Shown: positions 15,749 through 25,556, counted from the first letter of the stretch. The stretch: DNA of 39,369 nucleotides from a bacterium (GCA_030430245.1 JAUIFY010000017.1:1-39369), one strand, 5' to 3'. The notes: generated from the letters alone by a model not told the origin. A program made the numbers and translations.

Positions 15749-16477
15749 TCAGCGACGGACCGCGGCGGGGCGGAGCACGAGGACCGTGGCGCCGGCCGCG
15801 AGGAGGGCGAGCGCGAGTACGAGACGACCGGTGTCCGACGAGTCGGCGACCGGGGCCGACACGCAGCCCGATGTCGGATCGCAGGATGCTTCGGCGCAGG
15901 CGCACGCGTCGCAGGAGGTCGCACCGACCCCGGCGGCGAAGGTGCCCGCGGCGCAGGCGTTGCACGCGATCGAGCCGACGACGGCGGTGGCGGTGCCGGG
16001 GGCGCAGGGGGTGCAGCTCGCCGACGCCGTCACGTCCGTGAACGTTCCCGCCGCGCAGGGAGCGCACGCCGTGGCTGCCTTCACGTCCGCGAAGAAGCCG
16101 GCCGGGCAGTCGTTGCACGACGTGGAACCGGTCACGGCCTGGAACGTGCCGAGGTCGCACGACGTGCACTCCACCGCGCCCGCCGTGTCGCTGAATCGAC
16201 CCACCGGGCAGTCCATGCAGAAGGAGGCACCCGCCGCGGCTTGGAATCGGCCCGGGCTGCAGAGGAGGCAGGAGGCCGCGCCCGTGGTCGCCGAGTAGGT
16301 TCCCGGCGCGCACGCGAGGCACGGCGACGCTCCGCCGGGACCGTACTCGCCGACGGCGCAGGCCACGCAGGAGGCGCCGTCGAAGGCCTGCCCGGGCGGG
16401 CAGCTCGGCGGGGCGCCGGCCTGGCTCGGGCCGTTCGAGAGGAGGAGGGCGAGGGCCAGGAGGAAGGCTCGGGGCAT
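15749..16477 (-). CDS. Exported Cys-rich repeat protein (GCC2/GCC3, TNFR-like) with C-terminal membrane anchor
   Basis: This protein of about 242 residues has a signal peptide (MPRAFLLALALLLSNG, likely cut after SQA). Next come about nine repeats of the form C-P-x-G-x-F/Y-x5-G-x3-C-x2-C spanning most of the protein, as in the GCC2/GCC3 or ephrin-receptor-like module also found in eukaryotic TNFR/EGF-type proteins. The C-terminus has a spacer, one transmembrane helix (RLVLALALLAAGATVLVL) and a basic end, RPAAVRR, a layout shared with sorting signals of the MYXO-CTERM/PEP-CTERM kind, though no clear motif precedes the helix. An alternative GTG start at 16492 adds five residues. The role is unknown, possibly surface adhesion. 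It lies 51 bp upstream of the PRPP-synthetase homologue. Confidence 0.8.
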   Translation of the reverse strand: MPRAFLLALALLLSNGPSQAGAPPSCPPGQAFDGASCVACAVGEYGPGGASPCLACAPGTYSATTGAASCLLCSPGRFQAAAGASFCMDCPVGRFSDTAGAVECTSCDLGTFQAVTGSTSCNDCPAGFFADVKAATACAPCAAGTFTDVTASASCTPCAPGTATAVVGSIACNACAAGTFAAGVGATSCDACACAEASCDPTSGCVSAPVADSSDTGRLVLALALLAAGATVLVLRPAAVRR

Positions 16478-16635
16478 GGGCTTGTGTCTCACGCGCCCGG
16501 CGGCGGCGCAAGATCAGGATTGGATCGCCGTGCGCGGCCCGCCCGTCTTGCGAGGCGGTAGGCGCGAGGGACCGCCGGGACGAGTGTCGGACGGTCCCAT
16601 TGCCCGAGCCGCCGGCACCGGGATAGACGAGCTGC

Positions 16636-19092
16636 GTGGCCGACGGGGATGCGATGTTCGAGGGTTGGCGTGTGGTCGAGCTGGCGGACGAGGGCTCGAC
16701 CGTCTGTGGCTGGGTTTTCGCGGATCTCGGGGCCGACGTGGTCGCGGTGGAGCCGCCGGGTGGCTCGCCGGTGCGGGAGCTCGGGCCGTTCGTCGACGGA
16801 GTGTCGGGCACCGAGCGATCTCTGCATTGGGCCGCCTACGCGAGGAGCAAGCGAAGCGTCGTCCTGGACCTCGAAGCCGCGGCCGATCGAGAGACGCTCC
16901 GAGCACTCCTGGACACGGCCGACGTGTTCATCGAATCCCGCGCGCCCGGCGAGCTCTCGAGGCTCGACCTGGGCTACGACGCGGTGGCCGAGCGGAACCC
17001 CGCGCTCGTGTACGTCTCCATCACGCCGTTCGGGCAGACCGGCCCGAAGGCCGACTGGGCCGCGACGGATCTGACGATCTGGGCCGCGGCGGGGCCTCTG
17101 TGGCTCGCGGGCGACGACGACCGGGCGCCGGTGCGGGTCTCGGTGCCGCAGGCGTGGGCGCATGCGTCGGCCGAGGCCGCCACGGCGGCGCTCGTGGCGC
17201 TTCGCGAGCGCAACGCATCGGGGCGCGGGCAACACGTCGACGTCTCTGCGCAAGAGGCGTGTGCGTTGGCGACGCAGGTCGAGATCGTGTCGGACGCCCT
17301 GGGGGAGCCTCCGGCGCAGAGATGCGCCGGAGGCTCGCGGATGGGGCCCTTCGTGGTCCGCTTCGTCTACCCGGCGCGCGACGGCCACGTGTCGATCACC
17401 CACGTGTTCGGCTCGACGATCGGCCCGGCGAGCGCGCGGCTCATGGCCGCGGTCTGCGAGGACGGGTTCTGCGACGAGGCCCTGCGCGACGTCGACTGGG
17501 TCGGTTTCACGGATCGGGTGCTGAAGGGTCTCGACGACCTCGAGACGTTCGAGCGCGCGAAGGCCGCGATCGCGGAGTGGACCGCGTCGAAGGCGAAGTC
17601 GGACCTCTTCGAGATCGCACAGGCGAAGTCCCTCCTGATCGCGCCCGTCGCGTCTCCGAGAGACGTCGTCGACAATCCGCATTTCGCGGAGCGGCGATAT
17701 TTCGAGCCGCTGTCGATCGCGGGACGGGAGACGCGACAGCCCGGTCCCTTCGCCCGGTTCAGCGGCGTCGAGCGACGCGAGCCGCGTCCGGCGCCGAGGC
17801 TCGGCGAGCACTCCGACGAGGTGCGGGCCGAGATCGCGTCGGGCGAAGCGAGGCCGAAGCCGCGGGTGGCGAGCGCGGCAACGGGGAGCCGTCCGCTCGA
17901 AGGCGTTCGCGTGCTCGATCTCATGTGGGCCCTCGCCGGGCCGGCGGCCACCCGGGTCCTCGCGGACTACGGCGCCGAGGTCATCCGGGTCGAGTCGACG
18001 ACGCACATCGACGTATGCCGCACGCTGCGACCCTTCGTCGACGCGACCCCGGCGCTCGAAGGGTCGTCGGTCTTCCATTCGTGCAACCTCGGCAAGCAGA
18101 CGATCACTCTCGACCTCGGGACGCCCGAGGCGCGCTCGGTGCTTCTCGATCTCGCGCGTTGCGCCGACGTGGTGGCGGAGGCCTTCACGCCCGGGACGCT
18201 CGCGAAGCTCGGGTTGGGCTACGAGGCGCTGCGGGAGGCGAAGCCGGACATCATCGTGTTGAGCACGTGTCTGATGGGACAGTTCGGGCCGCTCGCACAT
18301 TTCGCCGGATACGGAAATCTCGCGGCGGCCGTCGCGGGCTTCTACGAGCTCACGGGTTGGCCCGATCGCGCTCCGGCGGGGCCCTTCGGTGCCTACACGG
18401 ACTACGTCGCGCCCCGGTTCAACGCGATCTCGATCCTGGCGGCGCTCGAGCATCGTCATCGCACCGGCGAAGGTCAACACATCGACATGTCGCAGGCCGA
18501 GTCCGCGCTGCACTTCCTGGCGCCCGCGCTGCTCGACGTCCTCGTGAACGACCACGTTCCGACGCGACGGGGCAATCGTGACGAGCGGTTCGCCCCGCAC
18601 GGCTGCTACCCGACTCGGGGCGAGGACCGCTGGATCGCCATCGCGATACGCAACGAGTCCGAGTGGGAGACGTTGTGTGGGGTGCTCGGGAGGCCCGATC
18701 TGGCGACCGACGTCCGGTTCGCGAGGCGAGTGGATCGGCTCGAGCATGCCGACGACCTGGACGCGGTAGTCGCCGAGCTCACGATCTCGTGGTCGGCGGA
18801 GGAGCTCGAGCACGCGCTGCAGGCGCGCCACGTGCCCGCTCATCGGGTGGCGGACAGCGCGTCGGCGCTGCGAGACCCGCACCTTGCCGCACGCGGTCAC
18901 TTCGTCACGCTCCCGATGGGCGAATCGAGAAGCATGGTGGAGACGGTGCGCTCTCGACTGTCCCGGACCCCCGGGACGCCGGCGAGCACCATCCCCGCGC
19001 TGGGTGCGGCGAACTTTGCCGTGCTGCAGGACGTGCTGGGCTACGACGAAGACCGGATCAGCGGGCTCGTGATCGCCGGGGCCCTGGGGTAG
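16636..19092 (+). CDS. Tandem-domain CaiB/BaiF (family III) CoA transferase
   Basis: This 818-residue protein consists of two consecutive family III CoA transferase units, each ~400 residues. Unit 1 starts at VVELADEGSTVCGWVFADLGADVVAVEPP and unit 2 at VRVLDLMWALAGPAATRVLADYGAEVIRVE, around residue 422. Such enzymes move CoA between carboxylic acids through a mixed anhydride on a conserved Asp. Aligned by eye to formyl-CoA transferase, unit 2 keeps that Asp (GAYTDYVAPR), whereas unit 1 has Trp there (VPQAWAHAS). Unit 1 looks degenerate and perhaps structural, since these proteins normally form interlocked dimers. Start is GTG 16636; ATG 16654 is an alternative. The acid substrate is unknown. 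It converges with the yqjG-type gene. Confidence 0.92.
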   Translation: MADGDAMFEGWRVVELADEGSTVCGWVFADLGADVVAVEPPGGSPVRELGPFVDGVSGTERSLHWAAYARSKRSVVLDLEAAADRETLRALLDTADVFIESRAPGELSRLDLGYDAVAERNPALVYVSITPFGQTGPKADWAATDLTIWAAAGPLWLAGDDDRAPVRVSVPQAWAHASAEAATAALVALRERNASGRGQHVDVSAQEACALATQVEIVSDALGEPPAQRCAGGSRMGPFVVRFVYPARDGHVSITHVFGSTIGPASARLMAAVCEDGFCDEALRDVDWVGFTDRVLKGLDDLETFERAKAAIAEWTASKAKSDLFEIAQAKSLLIAPVASPRDVVDNPHFAERRYFEPLSIAGRETRQPGPFARFSGVERREPRPAPRLGEHSDEVRAEIASGEARPKPRVASAATGSRPLEGVRVLDLMWALAGPAATRVLADYGAEVIRVESTTHIDVCRTLRPFVDATPALEGSSVFHSCNLGKQTITLDLGTPEARSVLLDLARCADVVAEAFTPGTLAKLGLGYEALREAKPDIIVLSTCLMGQFGPLAHFAGYGNLAAAVAGFYELTGWPDRAPAGPFGAYTDYVAPRFNAISILAALEHRHRTGEGQHIDMSQAESALHFLAPALLDVLVNDHVPTRRGNRDERFAPHGCYPTRGEDRWIAIAIRNESEWETLCGVLGRPDLATDVRFARRVDRLEHADDLDAVVAELTISWSAEELEHALQARHVPAHRVADSASALRDPHLAARGHFVTLPMGESRSMVETVRSRLSRTPGTPASTIPALGAANFAVLQDVLGYDEDRISGLVIAGALG

Positions 19093-19106
19093 GGGCGCGG
19101 AGCCCC
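19092..19106. terminator. Possible terminator in the convergent gap
   Basis: GGGGC (19092-19096) and GCCCC (19102-19106) enclose a five-base loop exactly in the 24-bp gap between two converging genes, followed by TTCGCTCT. The stem is short and there is no proper T tract, so support is modest. Confidence 0.3.
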
Positions 19107-19116
19107 TTCGCTCTCC

Positions 19117-20076
19117 TCATCGTCCGTGCGGTGCGTCGAGATCGAGCTCGGGGCCCACCGGAACGACCCCGGTCGGGTTGATCGTCTCGTGGCTCTGGTA
19201 GTAGTGCCGCTTGATGTGGGTGAAGTCGACCGTCTCGCGTACGCCAGGCACTTGATAGAGCTCGCGAAGGTAGCCCGAGAGGTTCGGGTAGTCGGCGATC
19301 CGGCGCAGGTTGCACTTGAAGTGGCCCACGTAGACGGCGTCGAATCGAACGAGCGTCGTGAAGAGCCGCCAATCCGCCTCCGTTCGTCGATCCCCCGTCA
19401 GGTAGCGGTGGGAGGCGAGGATCGCGTCTGCGCGGTCGAGTGCGTCGAACAGCTCCGCGAAAGCCTCTTCGTACGCCTCCTGGGCCGTCGCGAAGCCGCA
19501 GCGGTACACGCCGTTGTTGATGCTCGGGTAGATCCAGCCGTTCAGCTCGTCGATCTTGGCTCGTAGCTCTTGTGGGTAGAGATCGATCGTCGAGTCCCCG
19601 ATCGCGTCGAACTCGGAGTTCAGCATCCGGATGATCTCGGACGATTCGTTGTTGACGATCGTGCCGCTGTGGCGATCCCACAGCACGGGCACGGTCACTC
19701 GTCCCGAGTAGGTGGGGTTCGCACGCGTGTAGATCTCGTGGAGGAAGGTCGCGTGGTTCACGTCGTCGCCGACGCATGAGGTGGCCCCGTCCGGGTTCTC
19801 GAACGTCCATCCGTTCTCGCGCATCAGGGGGTGGACGACCGAGACGGTGATCGCGTTCTCGAGCCGTTTGAGCCGGCGGAAGAGGAGGGTGCGATGCGCC
19901 CACGGGCACGCCAGGGAGACGTAGAGGTGATAGCGGCCGGCCTCGGGTGCGAATGGTGTCGAGCCATCGGCGCGCACCCATTCGCGAAACGAGCTCTCCT
20001 GCCGCACGAATCGACCGCCGGTCTCTTCGGTCGGGTACCATTGGTCCTTCCACGCGCCGTCGACCAGGAGTCCCAT
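19117..20076 (-). CDS. yqjG: Glutathionyl-hydroquinone reductase (Xi-class GST, YqjG/PcpF family)
   Basis: This 319-residue protein is very close to E. coli YqjG along its full length. It opens MGLLVDGAWKDQWY. SLACPWAHRTL holds the catalytic cysteine, and HPLMRENGWTF, SGRVTVPVLWD, NESSEIIRM, IDELNGWIYPSINNGVY and the C-terminal ending DAPHGR all match. The enzyme reduces glutathionyl-hydroquinones to hydroquinones with glutathione and is cytoplasmic. An ATG at 20076 fits the family start; another ATG four codons upstream (20088) is possible. It implies that glutathione or a similar thiol and quinone conjugates occur in this organism. It is convergent with the CoA transferase and follows the histidine kinase by 140 bp. 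Confidence 0.95.
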   Translation of the reverse strand: MGLLVDGAWKDQWYPTEETGGRFVRQESSFREWVRADGSTPFAPEAGRYHLYVSLACPWAHRTLLFRRLKRLENAITVSVVHPLMRENGWTFENPDGATSCVGDDVNHATFLHEIYTRANPTYSGRVTVPVLWDRHSGTIVNNESSEIIRMLNSEFDAIGDSTIDLYPQELRAKIDELNGWIYPSINNGVYRCGFATAQEAYEEAFAELFDALDRADAILASHRYLTGDRRTEADWRLFTTLVRFDAVYVGHFKCNLRRIADYPNLSGYLRELYQVPGVRETVDFTHIKRHYYQSHETINPTGVVPVGPELDLDAPHGR

Positions 20077-20216
20077 GCCTCCACCCATAGAGCCAACCGG
20101 CGCGCCGTCAAGTGCGGTCGGTCCCCGTGCACCCGAGGCCGCGAGGACCGACCGGCTCCAGTGGCGGCCACCCGAGCCCGGACCGAGGCCTTCGGCCGAT
20201 GGAGGAGCCGCGTGGA

Positions 20217-22685
20217 CTACGCTCCGATCACCGACCGGAGCGCTTCCTGCAGGTCGTTGATGCCGAACGGCTTGCGGACCCGTCCCGTGCGCGCCGAACC
20301 CTCGTCGAGCTTTCTCATGTCGATCGCGCTGTGCCCGCTCATGAAGACGACGGGCAGGTCCTCGCGAACGGTGCGGAGCGCGACGAGTGTCTCCGCGCCG
20401 TCCATGCCCGGCATCGACACGTCCAGAAGCGCGGCCCGGAACGCGTCGGGATGCTTCCGGAACAGGTCGATCGCCTCGGCGCCCCGGCTGGCCTCGACGA
20501 CGTCGAACCCACCGATCTCGAGGAACTCGCGCGCGATCTCGCGAACCGAATCCTCGTCGTCGACCACCAGCACCGTGCCGCTCCCGCGCGGCGACTCCGA
20601 CGGCTCGGCGGGTGGGATCGCGAGCGATGCCGACTCGGTCGGCGAGAACAGCACCCGGAAGCGCGTACCGAAGCCGGGTGCGCTCTCGACGTGCACCGTT
20701 CCTCCATGGCTTCGCACGATCCCCAGCACGACCGCGAGGCCGAGCCCCCGGCCGAGCCCATGACTCGAATAGAAGGGCTCGAACGCCCGCGCGAGCCCCT
20801 CCTGTGTGAGTCCCGGGCCGTCGTCTTCGATCTCGACGAACGCGTAGCGGCCCGGCTCGAGTGCCCCGCCGGGGTGGCACTCGTCGAGGTAGGCTCGATC
20901 GACGCTCATGACGCCGGTCCGCGCGACGATGCGGCCTCCGGCTTCGGAGACGGCTTCCGCCGCGTTCGTCACCAGGTTCATCACGACCTGCCCGACCTGT
21001 GTGGCGTCGCCCGAGATCCACGGATGCGACTCGGGCGCTTCGACCACGAGGTCGACCCCGGGCCGTCCGTAGCCGCGGAGCATCTGCACCGTCTCCCCGA
21101 CGAGCTCGGACAGGTCGAGCGGAGCGATCCGGAGGTTGGCCTTTCCCGCATAGGCGAGGAGCTGCTCGGTCAGCTCGGCGGCGCGCCGGGACGCGGTCGC
21201 GACGTCGCGCAGCCGCGGTGTGAGCTCCGATTCGTCCGGAACTCGTCGCCGAGCGAGCTCGATGTTTCCCGCGATCCCGACGAGGAGGTTGTTGAAGTCG
21301 TGTGCGATCCCGCTCGCGAGACGACCCAGGCTCTCGAACTTCTGCGCCTGCTCGCGCCGGAGCTCGAACTCGCGGCGCTCCTCCTCGGCCCGCACTTGAT
21401 CCGTGACGTCGTGCGAGACGGCGAGGACCAGGTCGGTCTCGCCCCATTCGTCTCCGGCAAACGGGGAGAGGAACGTGTCGTACCAGACCTTCGCTTCGGG
21501 GAGCGTCACCTCTTGGCGCACCTGGCGGGTCTCGCCCGACGCGAGGACGTCGGCGACGAGAGCCTGCCACTTCGGGACGTCCTCGTCCGCGACGAAGCGG
21601 TCGACCTTCTCGCCGTCGACCTCGCTCCACTGGATGCCGTGGCCCCCGACCGTCGCGTCCTCGGGTAGAAGGGTGTGGACGGTGAGGTCGCGGGCGAGGA
21701 CCGTGACGCGGGTCTTGGGGAGGGAAGCCAGAATGGATCGAAGCCTCTCCCGGCCTCGCCGCATCGATTCCTCCGCCCGGACCCGATCGGTGACGTCGCG
21801 GGAGATCGAGACGACGTGGCGTCCCCCGTCGGAATCCAGCATCGCGGTGGACCGGGATTCGAACCAGCCGATCTCGCCGTTGGACCGCCGTGTCTTGGTG
21901 ACCGTCTCGTAGGTTCCCTCGCCCGTGCGAGGCCATCGATCGGCCCGGGCGACGTCCAGCTCCAGCACGTGCCCCAGCTCTTCGAGACGTTTCCCGACGA
22001 TCTCGTCCGGGTCGAGGCCGAACTGGCGGTGGTTCGGACTCGCGTAGACCATTCGACCATCGGGGCCGATCTCGGAGACGACGTCGAGGCTGTGCTCGGT
22101 GATCAGCTGGAATCGGGCCTCGTTCGCCGCGAGGGCGCGGGCGGCCGCCTCGCGCGCGCGATCACTTCGCGCCACCGCCGCGTAGAACTGGGCGATCGCG
22201 AGGGGAGTCACGAACGCGATCCAGACCGGGAATCCCACCGGAGCGTGGTGCGCGAGCCTTCGGTAACCGGAGTACAGTTCGACGCCGCCCAGCAGGAACA
22301 GGCCGGGTCCGACCAGGATGTCCAGCGTAAGCGGCCGTTGGTGGGCCGCGAAGCCGAGCACGACGGCGCCCGCGGCGAAAAGCGGAAGTGGGTCGACGGC
22401 GAGTGCGATCCCATGGGCCGCGGAGGAGAACCCGGACACCTCGAGTCCGAGGCGCGCGCTCGCGGTCAAGACTCCGGCGGCCAGCACCCAGCGCTCCCCG
22501 GCACGCTCGGAGAACCGGAGTGCTCCCGCCAGCATGACGAAGGGAAACAGCGTCCCGGTGAAGCCGGCCGCGACGTTGACGGCCGGAAGCTCCTTGCCGA
22601 CGGTCTCGAGCGCGCCGGTGAGCCCGATCGTGAGCCACGCCGGGGTCCACACGAGCGCGTCGCGGCGGAAGATGAACGCGGCCAC
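20217..22685 (-). CDS. Membrane-bound PAS hybrid sensor histidine kinase with receiver domain
   Basis: This 822-residue signalling protein has several hydrophobic helices up to about residue 170, then two PAS domains, each ending in a PAC-type DVTDRVRAEE or DVTDQVRAEE. The kinase core has the H-box GRLASGIAHDFNNLL (phospho-His about residue 460), N-box NLVTNAAEAV, G1 DDGPGL and G2 GLGRGLGLAVV. A C-terminal receiver with acceptor Asp in ALLDVSMPG completes it. This is the NtrB-like HDFNNLL class. The start is problematic: the GTG at 22685 falls inside the first hydrophobic helix, and the open frame continues upstream for 24 codons without any ATG, GTG or TTG. No separate response regulator is adjacent, so output may be by phosphorelay to an unlinked protein. 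Confidence 0.9.
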   Translation of the reverse strand: MAAFIFRRDALVWTPAWLTIGLTGALETVGKELPAVNVAAGFTGTLFPFVMLAGALRFSERAGERWVLAAGVLTASARLGLEVSGFSSAAHGIALAVDPLPLFAAGAVVLGFAAHQRPLTLDILVGPGLFLLGGVELYSGYRRLAHHAPVGFPVWIAFVTPLAIAQFYAAVARSDRAREAAARALAANEARFQLITEHSLDVVSEIGPDGRMVYASPNHRQFGLDPDEIVGKRLEELGHVLELDVARADRWPRTGEGTYETVTKTRRSNGEIGWFESRSTAMLDSDGGRHVVSISRDVTDRVRAEESMRRGRERLRSILASLPKTRVTVLARDLTVHTLLPEDATVGGHGIQWSEVDGEKVDRFVADEDVPKWQALVADVLASGETRQVRQEVTLPEAKVWYDTFLSPFAGDEWGETDLVLAVSHDVTDQVRAEEERREFELRREQAQKFESLGRLASGIAHDFNNLLVGIAGNIELARRRVPDESELTPRLRDVATASRRAAELTEQLLAYAGKANLRIAPLDLSELVGETVQMLRGYGRPGVDLVVEAPESHPWISGDATQVGQVVMNLVTNAAEAVSEAGGRIVARTGVMSVDRAYLDECHPGGALEPGRYAFVEIEDDGPGLTQEGLARAFEPFYSSHGLGRGLGLAVVLGIVRSHGGTVHVESAPGFGTRFRVLFSPTESASLAIPPAEPSESPRGSGTVLVVDDEDSVREIAREFLEIGGFDVVEASRGAEAIDLFRKHPDAFRAALLDVSMPGMDGAETLVALRTVREDLPVVFMSGHSAIDMRKLDEGSARTGRVRKPFGINDLQEALRSVIGA

Positions 22686-22869
22686 GACGAAGGCGGCGGA
22701 GAGGATCGCGGCGACGGAGATTTCGAGGGACTCGGTGATGGGCGATTCTGGGGTGGCAGCGAGATCCGGTCAAGAGCGGAGTTCGTGGGGCTCGGCGACC
22801 CACGGCCTTGGAAACGGAATCACGCGCCACGGTTCCGAAGAGCCTCCGAGCGTTGCTAGTCTGACGCCC

Positions 22870-23352
22870 ATGCCGACCGGAATCCTGCACCTGTTTTGCG
22901 GCAAGATCGCCGCTGGCAAGTCGACCCGTGCCGCGCGCCTCGCCGAGGCCCCGGGTACGGTTCTGCTCAGCGAGGATCACTTCCTGTCGACCCTCTTCCC
23001 AAGCGAGATCGTCGAGATCGAAGACTACCGCGAGCGCTCGGCGCGACTCGAGAGGGCGCTCGGTCCACACATCGCGAGCGTGCTCGCGGCGGGCGTGAAC
23101 GTCGTCCTGGACTTCCAGGCCAACACCCGTCGGCGCCGACAGTGGATGAAGGACATCCTCGGGCGTTCGAACGCCGACCACGTGTTGCATCTCCTCGACG
23201 TGCCGGACGAGGTCTGCAAGGCGCGCCTCCGCGAGAGGAACGCCGCCGGGTCGCACGCGTATCGGACCAGCGACGAGCAGTACGACCGGATGATGAGCCA
23301 CTTCGAGGCCCCGCGGGAGGACGAGGGCTTTCGGATCGTGGTCGAGCGCTAG
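22870..23352 (+). CDS. Small P-loop kinase (AAA/zeta-toxin-like ATPase)
   Basis: This is a 160-residue cytoplasmic protein. The Walker A loop CGKIAAGKST lies at residues 10-19. It is followed by LLSEDHFLSTLFP, where an Asp acts in substrate binding in related kinases, and by VVLDFQANTRRRR with the basic lid-like stretch. LLDVPDEVCKARLRERN matches the lid region of nucleoside or aminoglycoside-type small-molecule kinases. The substrate is unknown and no antitoxin partner is seen, so a zeta-toxin role is not supported. It starts divergently from the histidine kinase (184-bp gap) and precedes the large redox operon by 284 bp. Confidence 0.85.
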   Translation: MPTGILHLFCGKIAAGKSTRAARLAEAPGTVLLSEDHFLSTLFPSEIVEIEDYRERSARLERALGPHIASVLAAGVNVVLDFQANTRRRRQWMKDILGRSNADHVLHLLDVPDEVCKARLRERNAAGSHAYRTSDEQYDRMMSHFEAPREDEGFRIVVER

Positions 23353-23636
23353 CGCTAGCTCGTCGAGCGTCACGCCAGGGCTGCTCGGGATGGGGGAAGT
23401 CGGGGCGGATTTCCGTGCGCCGGAATCCCTCCGGCCTCGGTGATCCTCGCGTGCCAGGGAGGCGAACGAGCGGCTCCTCTCGCGAGCGGCGTGTGCACGA
23501 GGCTCCACGCCGGGAACGTGGTGTCCGCGCTTCGGGAAGTCGCTCTCGGGGCACGATTCCCAGGCGAGGGCTTCCTGCTTCCGAGATCTGGGAATCCGGT
23601 CGTCGAGGCCGCCGGTTTTCCTCGAAACCGCCTGGC
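23353..23636 (+). promoter_or_regulatory. 284-bp leader region of the redox operon
   Basis: No convincing gene lies here. It begins with the palindrome GCTAGCGCTAGC (23348-23359), which overlaps the kinase stop. A possible weak terminator hairpin follows, GCCGGA/TCCGGC at 23419-23435 with a five-base loop and no T tract. The promoter of the ten-gene operon is expected in the remainder, but I cannot identify -35/-10 boxes with confidence. Confidence 0.35.
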
Positions 23637-25556
23637 ATGCGGAGTGCTCCCTTCACGCGCGTGCCCCTGACCGCCGAGATTCCCAAGCTCGGGTACTGGA
23701 AATCCCAGATCAAGTGTCAGGCGGCTTGCCCGGTACATACCGACGCGCGGGGCTACGTTCGCGCGATCGCGGATGGCGACGACGAGACGGCCTACTTGAT
23801 CGCGAGGGGCCCGAACCCGCTCGCGTCCATCTGCGGGAGGGTTTGCGGAGCTCCCTGCGAGAGCGAGTGCCGTCGGGGCGACATCGACCGTCCCGTGTCG
23901 ATTCGGGCGTTGAAGCGTTACGTCTGTGAGCGGTTCGGGCCGGAGGCGCGCGCGGGCCGCGCGGACGGCCTCGTCGAGTTCCTCAGGTCGGCGGCGGCGA
24001 GCCGCCGGGGGCATGCGGCGCAAGACGCCGAGGAGCTGCTTCCGCTCCTCCGCGCGACGCTCGAGGGCGAGATTCCGCTCGCCACCGGGCGCTCGGTGGG
24101 GATCGTCGGGAGCGGACCGGCGGGGTTGGCCGCGGCCCACGATCTGGCCATCCTCGGCTTCAAGGTCACGATCTACGAGATGGAGCCGGTCCTCGCGGGC
24201 ATGCTCGCGCTCGGGATCCCGCAGTATCGCCTCCCGCGCGAGGTGATTCGGGCCGAGGTCGCCGTCATCGAGGCGCTGGGCGTACGCGCCGTCACGAGCT
24301 GCGCGGTCGGCCGGGACGTGAGTCTCGCCGAGCTGCGCGAGCGGCACGACGCCGTCGTGATCGCGGTCGGGGCGAAGCGTTCGCGTGGGCTGCCGATCCC
24401 GGGCGGGGACGCGAAGGGGGTTCTGGGCGGAGTCGAGTTCCTCCGCGACGTCGCGCTGGGCGAGACGACCGGGCTCGGGCGGGAGATCGTCGTCATTGGG
24501 GGTGGCAACGTCGCGTTCGACGTGGGCCGCAGCGTCCTCCGCCAGACGTCGATCGACGCGGCGCGGACGGCTCTGCGGGCGGCCGACGACGCCGTCGTTC
24601 ACCTCTGCTCGCTCGAGTCGCTCGACGACATGCCGGCCGACGACGTCGAGATCATCGAGGGCGACGAGGAGGGCATCCGTCGGCACAACAGCCTGGGGCC
24701 GGTCGAGATCACGACCGACGGCCAGGGGCGCGTCGCGGGTGTCGTGTTCCGGAGGTGCCTGCGAGTCTTCGACGACCAGGGGCGCTTCTCTCCGGAGTAC
24801 GACGACGACGATCGCACGACGATCGCGTGCGACACGGTCCTCCTCGCCATCGGGCAGGCGGCCGACCTGTCGTTCGTCGATGCGGAGCGCGACGGCCTCG
24901 AGCTGGACGCGCGGGGGCTTCTGGTCTGCGATCCCGTGACGGGTCGGACGAGTGCGGGCGACGTGTTCGTCGCGGGCGACCTCGCCTACGGGCCGAAGCT
25001 CCTGATCCATGCGGTCGCCTCGGGGAAGCGCATCGCGCGAGAGATCTACGAGACGCTCACCGGAAACGCGATTCGGTTCGAGGACGTCGAGCTCCATCTG
25101 GCTCTGCCGGAGTACCGCCGCGAGCCGGGCTACGAGCGTCTGAAGCGCGTTCCGCTGGGGGCGATCGACGCTGCCGAGCGGGTGCGCGCGCACGATGCGA
25201 CCGTCGAGCTCGGCTACGACGAACCCGCCGCGCGTCGGGAGGCCTCGCGGTGTCTCGACTGCGGCGTCAACACCATCTTCGATGGATCCAAGTGCATCTT
25301 GTGCGGCGGCTGCGTCGACGTCTGTCCGTCGGAATGCCTTCGCATCGTCTCGGCAGCGCGCCTCGCGTCTTCCAATGGGTTGGGCGGGCTGCTCGATCGC
25401 GTCCTCGGCCGCCGCCCGCGCACGGAGGCGTCGGCGATCCTGAAGGACGAGACCCAGTGTATCCGGTGCGCTCTCTGTGCCGAACGTTGTCCGACGGGCG
25501 CGATCACCATGGAGCGCTTCACATTCGAGGAGGTCCCCCGATGTCCGATCGCCTAG
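23637..25556 (+). CDS. FAD/NAD(P)-binding Fe-S oxidoreductase (GltD-like) with N- and C-terminal cluster domains
   Basis: This 639-residue protein heads the redox operon. Residues ~20-90 form a GltD/DPYD-type Fe-S domain (C27, C31, then C66, C70, C74 and C78 in [13 protein letters not shown]). [17 protein letters not shown] (about 152-168) is the FAD fold, and [19 protein letters not shown] (about 283-301) the NAD(P)H fold. [13 protein letters not shown] closes the FAD site. The C-terminus adds a 2[4Fe-4S] ferredoxin domain ([12 protein letters not shown] about 552, [12 protein letters not shown] about 607). There is no signal peptide, so it should act on the cytoplasmic face. I infer that it couples NAD(P)H to the membrane Rieske/cytochrome b complex encoded next, in either direction. 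No clear Shine-Dalgarno precedes ATG 23637, so the start is less certain. Confidence 0.9.
   Translation: MRSAPFTRVPLTAEIPKLGYWKSQIKCQAACPVHTDARGYVRAIADGDDETAYLIARGPNPLASICGRVCGAPCESECRRGDIDRPVSIRALKRYVCERFGPEARAGRADGLVEFLRSAAASRRGHAAQDAEELLPLLRATLEGEIPLATGRSVGIVGSGPAGLAAAHDLAILGFKVTIYEMEPVLAGMLALGIPQYRLPREVIRAEVAVIEALGVRAVTSCAVGRDVSLAELRERHDAVVIAVGAKRSRGLPIPGGDAKGVLGGVEFLRDVALGETTGLGREIVVIGGGNVAFDVGRSVLRQTSIDAARTALRAADDAVVHLCSLESLDDMPADDVEIIEGDEEGIRRHNSLGPVEITTDGQGRVAGVVFRRCLRVFDDQGRFSPEYDDDDRTTIACDTVLLAIGQAADLSFVDAERDGLELDARGLLVCDPVTGRTSAGDVFVAGDLAYGPKLLIHAVASGKRIAREIYETLTGNAIRFEDVELHLALPEYRREPGYERLKRVPLGAIDAAERVRAHDATVELGYDEPAARREASRCLDCGVNTIFDGSKCILCGGCVDVCPSECLRIVSAARLASSNGLGGLLDRVLGRRPRTEASAILKDETQCIRCALCAERCPTGAITMERFTFEEVPRCPIA

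Noticed and set aside
22870..23352. The small P-loop kinase as a zeta toxin of a toxin-antitoxin pair.
   Set aside because: No small antitoxin gene is adjacent, and the motifs fit general small-molecule kinases.
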